Assembly (NCBI RefSeq): GCF_947241705.1
Contig: NC_079261.1
Location: 496,001-560,000 of the forward strand
Length of the DNA: 64,000 bases
Origin: Saccharomyces mikatae IFO 1815
Lineage: Eukaryota > Ascomycota > Saccharomycetes > Saccharomycetales > Saccharomycetaceae
Direction: 5' to 3'
Made by a program: the position numbers and the translations under genes. The notes below the pieces were generated by a model. The model worked only from the letters and a program-made list of their open reading frames with translations. It had not been told where the DNA came from and did no database searches. Shown here one piece after another: positions 9,342-18,485 of this stretch. Position 1 is the first letter of the stretch. Each line of letters begins with the position of its first letter.

Positions 9342-9767
9342 ACACATAACACGAACTAGTTGACTGCATAGTATATATCCCATAACTGTATATAAAAATT
9401 TAAAGGGAAACTGAGAACCCACCTTCTACCATTCATGACGTTAAAGAACAACATTGTTTCATACTTGCTTGGTATAAGTATATCCAAATATACAAAATTA
9501 TATGATTTTATTTTTCTTCTCTAACTCTTCTTTTGTAGAATATAAAAGTTACTATAAATATTTTTTGAACATCTGACAGACGGGTTTATTTGTGTCTATT
9601 TTCGTGTTGTATTTCAAATGTGCTTTGGTGGAACATAGATTTTTCTCAAAAATACAAAGATGACTACCTTTCTGAGGTTGGGTTAATCGAGATCAATCAG
9701 CCAAATAAAATAAATAAGACGAAGGGCTATGGGCTTATCTTGAGAAAGTAGGAGTAATGGAGAACAT
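9342..9767. other. Convergent 3' region between TIM13 and QCR9
   Basis: A 426-bp AT-rich stretch where two genes end tail to tail. It should hold both polyadenylation regions. I see no additional gene. Confidence 0.55.
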
Positions 9768-10183
9768 TTATTCATCGTCATCATCTCCATCACCTGCAGC
9801 TATTCGAGCCTTGACATCTTTCCACAACTTGCCTTTATTGTGATCCTCGTACCACGAAGTAATTGCAGTATCGAAAACAGTTTGGAAAACAAAGGCACCA
9901 GCGAATATAGTACCAACGAAAACAGCGTTCCGCTTGAAAAAGGTTTTATAAATGGATGAGAAGGACTAATCGTAGTGCATACTTTGTTAGTAACCTGGAT
10001 GAGAAATTACATAACTAATCTTGAAAGCCACTACTACCAGCTTTATTAACTCACTGGATCGTAGCAACTGTTGTCAAAAGTCGTTTTATTGGAGTACAAT
10101 AATTGAAAACTAAGTCTCAAACCACTTTGAGTCTCTGCTTCAGCCAAAATTGTACAACAGGATATACAAAATCAACATACCAT
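9768..10183 (-). CDS. QCR9: Cytochrome bc1 complex subunit 9, spliced
   Basis: Exon 1 is only the start codon ATG (10181-10183). It is followed by the 5' splice site GTATGT, a branch point TACTAAC at 9986-9992 and a 3' TAG. Exon 2 (9768-9965) opens with TCC TTC TCA. The 215-bp intron spans 9966-10180. The spliced product of 66 residues (MSFSSIYKTFFKRNAVFVGT at its start) has the S. cerevisiae Qcr9 length. It is a small single-pass inner-membrane subunit of respiratory complex III; the hydrophobic segment is at about residues 15-32 and the C-terminus is acidic. A Hap-type CCAAT element lies upstream at 10387. Confidence 0.96.
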
Positions 10184-10615
10184 ATTTGGCCTGTATTGCT
10201 AATGACACTTTATAGATGTGAAAAGAAAATTTACTAGATTTCAACAACTAAAAACAATAATCACCATGGGATATTAAATATAACTGCTAAGTTAGTACCT
10301 TCAGAGGGGATGACATTAGGGAAAGGCTCAAGGATTAAGCATTTTTTTAGGCTCCAGAATTCTTTCGGCCTTGGCTCCCCCGCGTTTGATTGGGTCGTAC
10401 ATACTGATATTAACAGAAATGGGCGACTCGAAGACTTCTCAGTTCGGACAGAGAAGGTGATAAGCTACTTCAAAGTATTTGCAATGAGTTTAAGAGGTCC
10501 TTCCTCAGCAAATAAGGCAGTCGTTAATTGAGGTACAAATGCTTAGATATATAAGTTTATATACACATATGATTCAATCTTAAATAAAGAAGAGCGAAAC
10601 GATCGATTAGTAAAT
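10184..10615. other. QCR9 promoter and UBR1 3' region
   Basis: A 432-bp stretch upstream of QCR9 and downstream of UBR1. The only specific element I recognise is a Hap2/3/4/5-type CCAAT site at 10387-10393. Confidence 0.55.
10387..10393 (+). promoter_or_regulatory. Hap2/3/4/5 CCAAT-type site, candidate
   Basis: TGATTGG fits the Hap complex core TNATTGG and lies about 205 bp upstream of the QCR9 start codon. The Hap complex activates respiratory genes, so the position makes sense. It is a short motif and could occur by chance. Confidence 0.45.
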
Positions 10616-13600
10616 CTACCAAATCTCGCGTTCATCAGAATCTTCATTATCATCAGAGTCATCCTCATCGAGATTTCTCGGATTCGTATTTCTAATAATA
10701 GTAGCTCCGTCGAATTGGGGCCCCAAAAACTGCAATATTGGGGGCGGATTTTGAGGTACGTCATCATCGCCATTTCCTTGGGGCTGAAGAGTGTTTCTAA
10801 AATTCTCGAAGAATTGGAAAAAGTTACGTACTCCACCATCCGCAATACCATCTGCACCAACCCCAAATAAGTTGGCAGCTTGCCCAGCCTCATCGTCTAC
10901 ATCCATGTCATCATTTTCCTCCGTGAAAAAGCCTTCTTCTCCCTCCTCCATATCTTCATCATCCTCATCTGTTGGAGGCACTCTTCTTGGTCTTGGTTCT
11001 CTATTAAACGCAAATAAGAAGCCATTAGAAAGTATAGTCACTCGAAATTCATCGCCCATTACTCTACTAATGTACCCTGGAATTTCATTATTGATCCATA
11101 ATCTATTCAAGTGTTCATATCTTTTCAAGTTCAAGGTAGTTAAATCACCCCTTCTCATGGCATTTCTACCGACTTCACCGTGCGAATTTAGGTATGGAGC
11201 TGATATAAAAATGTTGGAAGGAGGCTGAGTCAAATGGAGACATACTTCGCTCGAATTTGGCATTAGAAAGGCACCAAATGACTTGAAACAGTTCTTATTC
11301 AAATGCTTACTCATTTCATGACGGTCTGCTCTTAGATGTACCTTGACACCACACGTCAAGCATATTTTGAAATCCAATCTGTTATCTGCATTCTTCATAT
11401 GTTGCGACCGTTCTTCACGCAATTTGATTTCCTTGGATTGAGTAACGTATGTGTTTAGGTATTTCGATAGGTCTATTAGTTTTATAATGCCACAGTATTC
11501 GTATGGTATCTTCTTCAAATACGGATGCAAGGGTTCAGCTGAATGTTGGGTTGTCAAAAGATCAACTAATGATTCTTTTTCAGTGATCATTTTCAGTGCC
11601 TTATCTACAAACTCAGGGGTATCTTCGCATTCCAGGTTCTCCTCCACTTCAAAGCCATTGATAATCATCGATTCATTTTCAGAATCTTTCAAAAGTTCGT
11701 GTAGTACTTTAACGAAGACCAAGCACCTTCTTATCGTAGGAAGAAGACTTCTCAACAAAAATGAATAGGCTAAATCATAAAGAATATTCTTTGAGTCCAA
11801 TCCGTCCAATCGTACATCATTTATGCTCCGTAGTACAAAAACCATTGGCTCGTTTGCCTTAAGAACATCACCAATGGTAGTTGCATCAAGATACAGTTTA
11901 GTAACCTTTTCTGCATCAGAGAGACCTTGAAAAAAGTCATTTAGAAACTGTTTACAAAAAATCGCTAATGCATTGGTAACAGTTTCTCGGAAAGATACAG
12001 GGGAAAATAAGGCATTTCGAACAATATATTGGAAAAGTTGATTTTGGTTCGATACAGTATCAGATCCCTGTGGATACGGTTCAAAATTCATACTCGGCTT
12101 ACCTATGACGAAAGTGAATAGCATGATGCAAACTAAAATATTTTTTAATGTCTTATATTTCTGTTCCCTGTTTCTGAAAAATGAAATGCTGTGTGGCTTT
12201 TCCAGTCTAGAAGCAATTTCTAACATTGAAACAGTATTTGCCCAATGGACACTTAATATTAAAGAAACATCCTTGTGTGAAAAATTAGCCTGTTTTCTTA
12301 CCGCTTTGTCAAAACCTTGGCATTGAGATATCATCAATGAAAATATTGAATTTATTGTACGATAATCCTCTTCCGCGAAAGGTTTAAATAGCCTCGAAAG
12401 TACGTCCAAGGACAGCTCGGATTCTAGAAACATGTTTAAGGACAAGCCGGTATTTGCCTTTGAAGTCTGGCAAAGAGGTAATGTACAATTTGAAAACGTT
12501 TGACATAACGGACATATAAATGCGTTTGACGAAAATCTCTTTTTTTGAACATATCTCTTGAAACAGTTATGATGGATATGGTGATTACAAGATACGAATA
12601 CTTTTCTGGATCCACAGTTACCGTTCTCTTTCAAAGTCTCTAAAACATCATCATCAATAAAAGTTTGTTTTACGTCATCATTGTAAAAACCATCCCATAT
12701 GGGGATAAATTCATTTGGATCAAATATATTACCAGGTCTGAATATTGGAGTATGATCATGATACGCAGGTATCACAAAAAAATCTGTTGAATTAGAATCT
12801 TGACAAAGTGCACAGGTAAAATCCTCGGACTCATATACTTTGTCACCGACCATATCAACATCATTATCCTGCTCATCAAATTCAGCTTCATGCTCCTTCA
12901 TGAACTTAGCTTGTTGATTATTAAACTTGGCCAGAAGCTTCGCTTGATGTTTTTTAGCCAATCTTCTTTTACGTTCCTTTTCCGTCTCTTGTAAGTTAAC
13001 TCCTTGGCGTAGCTTCTTATCCTTATAATCATCAACATACTGGCTACCAAAACTAGCGACTAATGATTCGAAAAGTTCATCTGGTTTTTTCATTATCATC
13101 TTCTCCAACAAATAGTCAGCTTTGCGAACAATGCTTTCTGAAAAAACGTCGGACTTAGCGTTGGCTATGCTCAATAGCAAGTTACATATCGGTTTTGACA
13201 AATATGCTTCAGGTATAGAATCTTTGCCATTAATCAGTTCATCATCCTTGAATATACCATGAACTAGATGTAGCAACTCATTGAGAAAAGTGCTATCTTC
13301 CTTATCTAGGCATACCTGAAGTAATTTATAGACCATTTTGGCAAAGACTGTATTCCTTGTGAAGCCACCCAAATTGAGAGCGTCTTTGTCCAACTGTTTT
13401 ATTGAAACTTGAGGTATCAACACAACTTCCGATATATCCTCCTTGTTTTTTGCCAAATGTGTTTTAATAATCGTTGCGCTACTTTCAAACTCATTCTCCA
13501 AATTCAACAACTTTAATGGATCAACCTTTGAATACAGGCTTGCCTTTAATTTGAAAACACCGTTGTCTGACAACCCCTTAGGTTCAACAAATACAGATAC

Positions 13601-16471
13601 TTCTTCGAGTGCTTCATCAAATTCAGTAGTGTCTTCGGTTAGGTAGTCAGGAACAGATCTTAGTAGTTTTGAGTACGAAAGAGGTTTCATGTAAAGGTTA
13701 TAAATAATTGAATTTTTAATTTGATCCATTCTCCTATCCTTTAATGAAGAAAAAGTCTTGAAATACTGTCTCTCGGTCAAAATTTGATAAATAAAGGCAA
13801 TGAATTGTTGAATGATAAATGGAATTTTGTCCTCATATACAGTGTGTTGATAGTCAGCTTCACCTGTAAACCAATCTAGCAGTTCCCATCTATCAAGTAT
13901 ATTGTATATTATCCTCGGAATATCATCACGCTCCCAGAGAATAGCTAATTGGTTCAAATGTATATCCCTGGAATAAGAGCCTAGTTCAGGATTGTTTTTA
14001 TAATATGATGCTTGGTGTAATACAGACATACCATTTCTTACCCAAAATCCGACGTCAATTTGAGAACACAGCACAACTGATCTCAAAGAGAAATCGGATA
14101 TTTTCAAAAAATCTGAACATCCTTCCAGAGCTTCGTATGCATCCTTTAAAGGAACTTTTTCGATAAGAAATGAAAGCATCGTTTGTAGGGGATTCATAAA
14201 TGCAACCCGTTCATGACTTACGCTAAACTTAATAATTTCATGAGAGTCGTATATTAGTTTATAGGTAAGTGATCTATTACCTAAAAATGAACTAATGATT
14301 CTTATAGCATTGAGAAATAAATTTGAATCAATAGAATCTTTCGATTTTTCACTAACTTTTTCTGCTGTTTGGATAATACTGTATATTGAAGTGGTGTATT
14401 CTAAATAGGAGATGAAATTTTGATCTTCATGGAGAACATGTTCTCCCTCTTTACGCTTGATCTTCCATGCTCCATTAAAGAGCTTACAGAGGGTCAATAA
14501 AGATATCATTTCCTTCGGCCTTAATGGGATATTAGGATCATGTACCTTACTCAACAAGGTTTCGACTGTGTACAATCCTTGCTTGAATGATATACTATAG
14601 CTCTTTGTTAAATTGCTTTTTTGAACCTTTTGCCAGATCAATACACCGCCCTCCACTTTACAAAACTCTTCAAAAATGTCTATGATTGACCACACAATAT
14701 CTAGAAAATCTTGATTCTCGAAAATATTCTTGGCATTAGTAGGACATGTGAATAATTGTACGACACACTCTCTTATGGCCGTTAACTGGGGTTCTCTATC
14801 CATGTATGCCACAGATCTGGTGATGTGGTTGAATATCTCCACTACTTGTTGACAGAAAATGGGTTTGTATAAAGTTGATGAGGCTAACGTAGGTATAATT
14901 ACGTTTTGGATATCTTTTCTTAGCCTTTTCCAATATCTGTTGTCAAAATATAAAATATGCTGTAGTCTTGTATTGGAGTACGTTCTTGACGTTGGATTTT
15001 CTACATCATTTATCAATGCAGAAAGTGAATGAGTGCTTGATTCTGGCAGAATCTTATGATGACCCAGAGGAATTTGATTTCCATCTGCAAGAATGGATAA
15101 ATCGATATACCTGTAGGGATCGTTCTTGTCAAACTTGTTACTAAAATACTTCTCTACCACTGGTGTCATATCACGACATTCTATAGCATTGAGGTATTCT
15201 GAACACAATGTTTTGCCCATCATGTCCCTGAAAGTAGTTTGGAAGGAAGAATTTGGTATGTTTAGACAATGAGTAATCCATAGTATAATATACTTACATG
15301 CTTCCTGATGAAGGTACTCTGACCATGACGTTAACGTGGCACTTAAACCGTTCGTTTGGACAGCAAAGAATCCACCTAGAACAGATGATAAATCTTGTGA
15401 ACATTTCAACATTGCTCGACCTTCTCCGTCGATTCTGGAAGTTAATAGATCAATATGTACATTATCTGGAACCCCTTGCCTCAAAGCCGTGGTGGCCTGA
15501 GAGTAGTTATGATATTCGTCGTTGTATATTATTACAGTATAATTTTCAGGATCAATTTTGGCTAGCGATGGAGATGCTTCAGGACTATTTGAGGGGCTTG
15601 TCTTTGCAGTTGTTGTCCCATCGAACATATAATCATTTTCATATTTCAAATCATTTAGAAACTGAGCCCTTTCATACATCTTTCCTTGTTGTGTCATCTC
15701 TCTCAATTTGATGGTGATATCCTTTTGTATGGTGGGTAGAGGTTCTATATTCTGATTAAAGACATCGATAAAATAGTCAAATACCTCTGCAAGAACCAGT
15801 TCTAGCAACTCTATACTCACTGTATTATTCCATACATCTTCTTGTTTTATACTCTTATCAGTAGCGTGATCTTCCGATATAGCATTTTCTTGTTCATCGG
15901 CTTTGCAATGAAGGGGAGAGTTCCAAGCTTCATCATCGCCACAATCACAAATCCCACTAGTAAATTCGCTACAAATATCAGTACAAACATGATGATTTAC
16001 ATGGTCTTTTGGGTTGAAACAATGGATGCAAAGTACGCAAGTATCATCACAACCACATTCATGACATCTATACAGGGGTTCCCCTATCTTGAATTTTCTT
16101 CCACAGTTCCTACCGGTATGTTTATGGACATCTCCTACTTTGGATTCGTCTATCTTGTAAAAGGGGATAGTCCTTTGAGATGTTATCTTATCAATGTCCA
16201 AAGCATCCTCCAAACTATCAGGAAAAACAGCAAGCTCTGGATTAATTAATTTCTGTTTCGGATGAGCATTAAATAAAGTTGATAAGTTCTCTCCATTATT
16301 GGAAATTATGAAGTACAAATACCTGTAAATGAACTCCTTTAGTGTTTTACTCATGTCAGACCTTTCAGTAGGACCTCTCGTAAACCTAAAATAGGGGAGA
16401 TTATGAATAGATCTTAGTGTTCTCCTGATATGAGCTTGTAAAGATGCTAAACCATCATCAGTAGCCGACAT
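10616..16471 (-). CDS. UBR1: N-recognin E3 ubiquitin ligase Ubr1
   Basis: The 1951-residue protein matches S. cerevisiae Ubr1 (1950). Ubr1 recognises N-degrons in the Arg/N-end rule pathway, works with the E2 Rad6 and marks substrates for the proteasome; it also controls peptide import through Cup9. The zinc-binding UBR box lies at about residues 121-194, rich in Cys and His. A basic helical Rad6-contacting region precedes the RING-H2 finger at about 1220-1320, which has CALCQDSNSTDFF and a CNHHIHHNCFKRYV segment. The C-terminal autoinhibitory and UBLC part contains a further Cys/His cluster (CLTCGVKVHLRADRHEMSKH). The extreme C-terminus is very acidic. Confidence 0.97.
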   Translation of the reverse strand: MSATDDGLASLQAHIRRTLRSIHNLPYFRFTRGPTERSDMSKTLKEFIYRYLYFIISNNGENLSTLFNAHPKQKLINPELAVFPDSLEDALDIDKITSQRTIPFYKIDESKVGDVHKHTGRNCGRKFKIGEPLYRCHECGCDDTCVLCIHCFNPKDHVNHHVCTDICSEFTSGICDCGDDEAWNSPLHCKADEQENAISEDHATDKSIKQEDVWNNTVSIELLELVLAEVFDYFIDVFNQNIEPLPTIQKDITIKLREMTQQGKMYERAQFLNDLKYENDYMFDGTTTAKTSPSNSPEASPSLAKIDPENYTVIIYNDEYHNYSQATTALRQGVPDNVHIDLLTSRIDGEGRAMLKCSQDLSSVLGGFFAVQTNGLSATLTSWSEYLHQEACKYIILWITHCLNIPNSSFQTTFRDMMGKTLCSEYLNAIECRDMTPVVEKYFSNKFDKNDPYRYIDLSILADGNQIPLGHHKILPESSTHSLSALINDVENPTSRTYSNTRLQHILYFDNRYWKRLRKDIQNVIIPTLASSTLYKPIFCQQVVEIFNHITRSVAYMDREPQLTAIRECVVQLFTCPTNAKNIFENQDFLDIVWSIIDIFEEFCKVEGGVLIWQKVQKSNLTKSYSISFKQGLYTVETLLSKVHDPNIPLRPKEMISLLTLCKLFNGAWKIKRKEGEHVLHEDQNFISYLEYTTSIYSIIQTAEKVSEKSKDSIDSNLFLNAIRIISSFLGNRSLTYKLIYDSHEIIKFSVSHERVAFMNPLQTMLSFLIEKVPLKDAYEALEGCSDFLKISDFSLRSVVLCSQIDVGFWVRNGMSVLHQASYYKNNPELGSYSRDIHLNQLAILWERDDIPRIIYNILDRWELLDWFTGEADYQHTVYEDKIPFIIQQFIAFIYQILTERQYFKTFSSLKDRRMDQIKNSIIYNLYMKPLSYSKLLRSVPDYLTEDTTEFDEALEEVSVFVEPKGLSDNGVFKLKASLYSKVDPLKLLNLENEFESSATIIKTHLAKNKEDISEVVLIPQVSIKQLDKDALNLGGFTRNTVFAKMVYKLLQVCLDKEDSTFLNELLHLVHGIFKDDELINGKDSIPEAYLSKPICNLLLSIANAKSDVFSESIVRKADYLLEKMIMKKPDELFESLVASFGSQYVDDYKDKKLRQGVNLQETEKERKRRLAKKHQAKLLAKFNNQQAKFMKEHEAEFDEQDNDVDMVGDKVYESEDFTCALCQDSNSTDFFVIPAYHDHTPIFRPGNIFDPNEFIPIWDGFYNDDVKQTFIDDDVLETLKENGNCGSRKVFVSCNHHIHHNCFKRYVQKKRFSSNAFICPLCQTFSNCTLPLCQTSKANTGLSLNMFLESELSLDVLSRLFKPFAEEDYRTINSIFSLMISQCQGFDKAVRKQANFSHKDVSLILSVHWANTVSMLEIASRLEKPHSISFFRNREQKYKTLKNILVCIMLFTFVIGKPSMNFEPYPQGSDTVSNQNQLFQYIVRNALFSPVSFRETVTNALAIFCKQFLNDFFQGLSDAEKVTKLYLDATTIGDVLKANEPMVFVLRSINDVRLDGLDSKNILYDLAYSFLLRSLLPTIRRCLVFVKVLHELLKDSENESMIINGFEVEENLECEDTPEFVDKALKMITEKESLVDLLTTQHSAEPLHPYLKKIPYEYCGIIKLIDLSKYLNTYVTQSKEIKLREERSQHMKNADNRLDFKICLTCGVKVHLRADRHEMSKHLNKNCFKSFGAFLMPNSSEVCLHLTQPPSNIFISAPYLNSHGEVGRNAMRRGDLTTLNLKRYEHLNRLWINNEIPGYISRVMGDEFRVTILSNGFLFAFNREPRPRRVPPTDEDDEDMEEGEEGFFTEENDDMDVDDEAGQAANLFGVGADGIADGGVRNFFQFFENFRNTLQPQGNGDDDVPQNPPPILQFLGPQFDGATIIRNTNPRNLDEDDSDDNEDSDEREIW

Positions 16472-17044
16472 AGTAGTGTTCGTTCTGTGGCGTGTGTGAA
16501 CTGTTAAAGTGGATCCTTAGCAGTAAAAAATAGCAAACCCAAAAGATACAGGGAACTTCTAATATCTTCCTCCAAAGATACGAAGAAAAAAGAAGGAGTT
16601 ATTTGTGAAGAGGCTCGATAATGTATCACGTAAAAGCTGTGAAGACAACGTGGTACTACAAAAATAGCTTTGCTTTTTATCAAATGCTCGATTTCACGCT
16701 ATATGTATGCAAAATCAACGAAAAAGAGATATGAGAAATAAAGCAGTGCTGTTGAAGCAGAACAAAAAGACGTAGTAGTGAAATAAATATGTCTTCCTTT
16801 TTAAAGTATACTGACGTCTTTACACTTGATCGCTATATCTAACTGACCTTATCAGTATGGTTTGCCACTGGATGATTACCATTTTGGCCACTTTCTGTAA
16901 GTTGAGTTTAATCACAAGACGAAGAGAAAAAAAGGTCGTCGCATCTCGTTTTTCGCGCTTACCCGGTGGTGCGTTTTATAACGTTTATATGATATATCAC
17001 TCGTATTTATTATATTATGAATTGGGAGAACGGATTTGTCATGC
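16472..17044. other. UBR1 upstream and TYS1 downstream region
   Basis: A 573-bp stretch. TTTGCCACT at about 16860 is one mismatch from the reverse complement of the Rpn4 box (PACE), about 390 bp upstream of UBR1; it may be chance. I see no other gene or repeat. Confidence 0.45.
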
Positions 17045-18229
17045 TTACAATTTGGTTTCCTCTAGTTTTGAAGCAACTTCGTCAGTCTTCGTAGCGCCTG
17101 GGTATTTGGTACCCTTATTCTTTGGTTTTTTCGCTTTCTTCGTCTTTTGTGGTGCAGCAATGGGATAACCTTTCTCAGAGGCCTCTTGGAATTCTTTATT
17201 ATTGGCGAATTCTTGTCTGATTGGCTCCAACAACTCGTTGATAGCGTCAGCAACACCAATTTTTAAATCAGGTGGGGACAATTTTTCTTCTTTGAAAGCC
17301 AATTTCATGTCTTCGAAGGATTTATAAGTCATTGGGCCGCCGAACTTTTCTGGTCTATCAATGAAAAATTCAAAGTGATTTGCGCCAAACTTCAATTCTT
17401 GGATTGGTGCAATAACATATTGCACAAATGATAACAAACCATTTTCTTCAACATTACCAGGACTACAGAATGCGCTGTTGATCTTTTTCTTCACTTGTTT
17501 TGGTTCTTCCAAAAGGTCGATTTTGGAATTTGGATCAGAGGCAGACATTTTACCACCTTGAGCTAAACCTGGAACCATAGGATTCATTAGGTGGGCTCTT
17601 TTTTTGTAACCCAAACTGGGCAAGTTTTCTTCTGCTAATACAAAAATTTTTCTCTGGTCAACACCACCAAATTGACAGTCAACGTCAAGGAATTGTTCAT
17701 CCAATGCTTGCATCAAGGGATAAATGAGCCCACTCAATAATGGATTGGCAACTTGCTTAACGACATCAGCGCCGGCCCTTTTAGCATCGTTTTGTGAAAC
17801 AATGTTGGATAATCTAAAGATATCCATGGTGTATTCTGGTGTTAACTGGTAAGAAGAACCAACAACAAATTTCAGTTTTTCAATTGGAACGTTGATGCTT
17901 CGTAAAATGGCTTTAATGGTCAATTCGTAGTACTTGGCTCTGTAGTTCACAACTTCTAATGGAGCCTTCATGTTATCTAAAAAGGCGTGTAAGTCAGCTA
18001 ACAGAACAGTCACTTCACAACCTGCTTTCAAGAAGTCAGCAAGCTTGGTCATGGGAACAAAGTAACCGCAATGAGGTCTTCCGGTTGGTGCAGTACCCCA
18101 GTACAATTTCAAATGTCTCTTTTGTACTTCGAGCACATCTTTGATGATTTGTGGGTTCAAGACTTCTTGCAAATTCTTGGAAATGAGAGCAAATGCTTCT
18201 TCAGGATCAACAATAGCAGTAGAGGACAT
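17045..18229 (-). CDS. TYS1: Cytosolic tyrosyl-tRNA synthetase
   Basis: The 394-residue class I enzyme attaches tyrosine to tRNA-Tyr. Its length equals that of S. cerevisiae Tys1. The HIGH-like motif is TGRPHCGYF at about residues 47-55, and the KMSKS-like loop is GGKMSASD at about 226-233. The C-terminal tail from about 355 is Lys-rich. The frame is open two codons further upstream, but the earlier codon is GTG. The ATG at 18229 gives the conserved N-terminus MSSTAIVDP, so I use it. TYS1 is divergent from TFG1 across about 256 bp. Confidence 0.97.
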   Translation of the reverse strand: MSSTAIVDPEEAFALISKNLQEVLNPQIIKDVLEVQKRHLKLYWGTAPTGRPHCGYFVPMTKLADFLKAGCEVTVLLADLHAFLDNMKAPLEVVNYRAKYYELTIKAILRSINVPIEKLKFVVGSSYQLTPEYTMDIFRLSNIVSQNDAKRAGADVVKQVANPLLSGLIYPLMQALDEQFLDVDCQFGGVDQRKIFVLAEENLPSLGYKKRAHLMNPMVPGLAQGGKMSASDPNSKIDLLEEPKQVKKKINSAFCSPGNVEENGLLSFVQYVIAPIQELKFGANHFEFFIDRPEKFGGPMTYKSFEDMKLAFKEEKLSPPDLKIGVADAINELLEPIRQEFANNKEFQEASEKGYPIAAPQKTKKAKKPKNKGTKYPGATKTDEVASKLEETKL

Positions 18230-18485
18230 TTTCACAACGAATAATAGTACGCAATTATGGTTACTGTTCTCGGTTTAATAAAGACTAATTTATATTTTAA
18301 CAAAAGAATTCATTAATCTTCTTTTAAGTAAAATTTTTGCGAAGGTTCGAATACCGTCCTTAGTGATACTGAAATAACGCCCTTTCTTCGCCTTCATGAT
18401 AATAAAAATTACTAGCAGAAAGAGAGATTAGATGAATTGAGAGGTTGTGAAGTAGCCAGGGAGCCAAGTTTGAGTGTGCGTAAGG

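Noticed and set aside
10310-10531. A 73-codon frame in the QCR9-UBR1 intergenic region
   Set aside because: It is short, has no recognisable similarity and contains the Hap-type promoter element of QCR9. It looks like a chance frame.
18230-18235. Longer start for TYS1 (MKM-)
   Set aside because: The earlier codon is GTG, not ATG. The conserved start is the ATG at 18229. The same reasoning removed GTG or TTG extensions of TFG1, IDI1, DBP1, MEI5, TFB2 and TBF1.
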